Below, one piece after another: positions 63,015-64,000 of a stretch of DNA of 64,000 nt (positions are counted from its first letter, which is position 1; each line of letters opens with the position of its first letter). The position numbers and the translations under genes are program-made. The DNA comes from Sulfitobacter delicatus (lineage in GTDB: Bacteria; Pseudomonadota; Alphaproteobacteria; Rhodobacterales; Rhodobacteraceae): contig NZ_FNBP01000003.1 of the NCBI RefSeq assembly GCF_900102535.1, positions 318,754 through 382,753 on the forward strand, in the 5' to 3' direction. Below the pieces are notes generated by a model, which searched no databases, was not told the origin of the DNA, and saw nothing but the letters and a program-made list of their open reading frames with translations.

Positions 63015-64000
63015 TTACCGGTAGGTGACTTGTTTCACGGCCTTGACCACCTCGTCGGTGGTGACCAGCGCGTGTTTTTCGAGGTTGGCGGCATAGGGCA
63101 TCGGCACGTCTTTGCCGGTGCAGGTGATGACCGGCGCATCGAGGTAATCGAAGGCCTCTTGCATGATCACGCCGCTGATGTAGCCGCCGACCGAGCCTTG
63201 CGGCCAGCCTTCTTCGACGGTGACGCAGCGGTTGGTTTTCATCACCGATTTCAGCACCGTGTCGGTGTCCATCGGGCGCAGGGTGCGCAGGTCGATGACC
63301 TCGGCCTCGATACCCTCTTCGGCCAGCTTTTCAGCTGCTTCCAATGCATAGGTCATGCCGATGCCGAAGCTGACGATGGTGACGTCGCTGCCTTCGCGCC
63401 AAATGCGGGCCTTGCCGAAGGGGACGGTGTAATCCTCGACATCTGGCACGTCAAAGCTGCGGCCATAGAGAATTTCGTTCTCAAGGAAGATCACCGGGTT
63501 CGGGTCGCGGATTGCGGACTTCATCAAGCCTTTGTAATCGCTCGCCGAATAGGGCATCGCGACCTTGAGGCCGGGGATCTGCATGAACCAAGCGGCGTAG
63601 TCTTGGGAGTGCTGTGCGCCAACGCGTGCCGCCGCTCCATTTGGGCCACGGAAGACCATGGGCGCGCCCATCTGGCCGCCGGACATGTAAAGCGTCTTGG
63701 CTGCCGAGTTGATGATCTGGTCCATCGCCTGCATGGCGAAGTTGAAGGTCATGAACTCGACAATCGGGCGCAAGCCGCCAAAGGCCGCGCCGACGCCGAT
63801 GCCGGCAAAACCATGCTCGGTGATCGGGGTGTCGATCACGCGTTTGGCGCCGAACTCGTCAAGCAGACCTTGGGAAATCTTATACGCACCTTGGTACTCG
63901 GCCACTTCCTCGCCCATGAGGAACACATCATTGTCGCGGCGCATTTCTTCGGCCATGGCATCGCGCAGCGCTTCGCGGACGGTTTGCTGCTTCATTGGAG
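63015..64000 (-). CDS. pdhB: pyruvate dehydrogenase E1 component, beta subunit (N-terminus outside the window)
   Basis: The visible 326+ residues hold the whole transketolase-like E1 beta domain ([50 protein letters not shown]). An in-frame Met near 63995 exists, but the frame stays open to the window edge. Alphaproteobacterial PdhB usually carries an N-terminal lipoyl domain just before this point, so the gene very probably continues beyond the window. Confidence 0.93.
   Translation of the reverse strand, partial: PMKQQTVREALRDAMAEEMRRDNDVFLMGEEVAEYQGAYKISQGLLDEFGAKRVIDTPITEHGFAGIGVGAAFGGLRPIVEFMTFNFAMQAMDQIINSAAKTLYMSGGQMGAPMVFRGPNGAAARVGAQHSQDYAAWFMQIPGLKVAMPYSASDYKGLMKSAIRDPNPVIFLENEILYGRSFDVPDVEDYTVPFGKARIWREGSDVTIVSFGIGMTYALEAAEKLAEEGIEAEVIDLRTLRPMDTDTVLKSVMKTNRCVTVEEGWPQGSVGGYISGVIMQEAFDYLDAPVITCTGKDVPMPYAANLEKHALVTTDEVVKAVKQVTYR

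Noticed and set aside
63015..63995. Complete pdhB starting at 63995
   Set aside because: The frame remains open to the window edge, and alphaproteobacterial PdhB usually has a lipoyl domain before this Met.

Overview
The window looks like a chromosomal segment of a GC-rich alphaproteobacterium of the order Rhodobacterales, most likely the marine Roseobacter group (Sulfitobacter-like, by gene content only). Supporting genes are the NDUFA12-like complex I subunit, the DUF2155 protein, a GapR-type DUF2312 protein, an ScfR-type regulator, and a full gene transfer agent (GTA) cluster placed between fabF-mltG and cysE, as I recall it from Rhodobacter capsulatus and its relatives.

Layout. 1-2.6 kb: the end of a cytochrome c gene, then clpP and clpX with a heat-shock-like promoter and a row of hairpins. 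2.6-5.5 kb: two surface-glycan enzymes. 5.6-8.9 kb: NDUFA12, DUF2155, aat, accC, accB. 9.0-15.8 kb: an acyl-CoA-ligase-like gene interrupted by an amber codon, and a livFGMH plus binding-protein transport operon with an internal terminator. 16-20.8 kb: an ScfR regulator, a lone receiver protein and a transporter-fused histidine kinase, plausibly a short-chain-acid sensing unit. 20.9-29.6 kb: a FliM/N-like protein, a phosphatase-like protein, GapR, a Ca/Na antiporter, a PilJ-N protein, trigger factor, a 2',3'-cyclic nucleotidase and a lytic transglycosylase lipoprotein. 30-31.4 kb: rpsF-rpsR-rplI. 31.6-38 kb: fabD, fabG, acpP, fabF, mltG.

38.07-52.28 kb: a complete and apparently intact GTA structural cluster, with homologues of g1 to g15 in order, ending just before cysE. 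Its first 0.5 kb is unusual: a sigma70-like promoter is followed at once by a strong intrinsic terminator, and a second terminator-like hairpin lies inside the start of the large terminase gene.

53.2-61.57 kb: an accessory island between cysE and pdhC, with less GC-rich coding and imperfect outward-facing inverted repeats at both ends. It encodes (1) a 606-residue protein with two zinc ribbons and transposase-like features that I cannot name, (2) an MmeI-like DNA methyltransferase with one in-frame stop, (3) an SF2 helicase with two in-frame stops, one just before Walker A, and (4) an intact GIY-YIG nuclease-like protein. Genes 2-4 look like a restriction or defence module in which methylation, helicase and nuclease functions sit on separate proteins; the stops mean it is now silenced, decaying, or mis-sequenced. 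This is the best candidate for an undescribed system here. 61.6-64 kb: pdhC and the 3' part of pdhB.

All calls rest on reading the sequence and on remembered family knowledge; no database search was possible.
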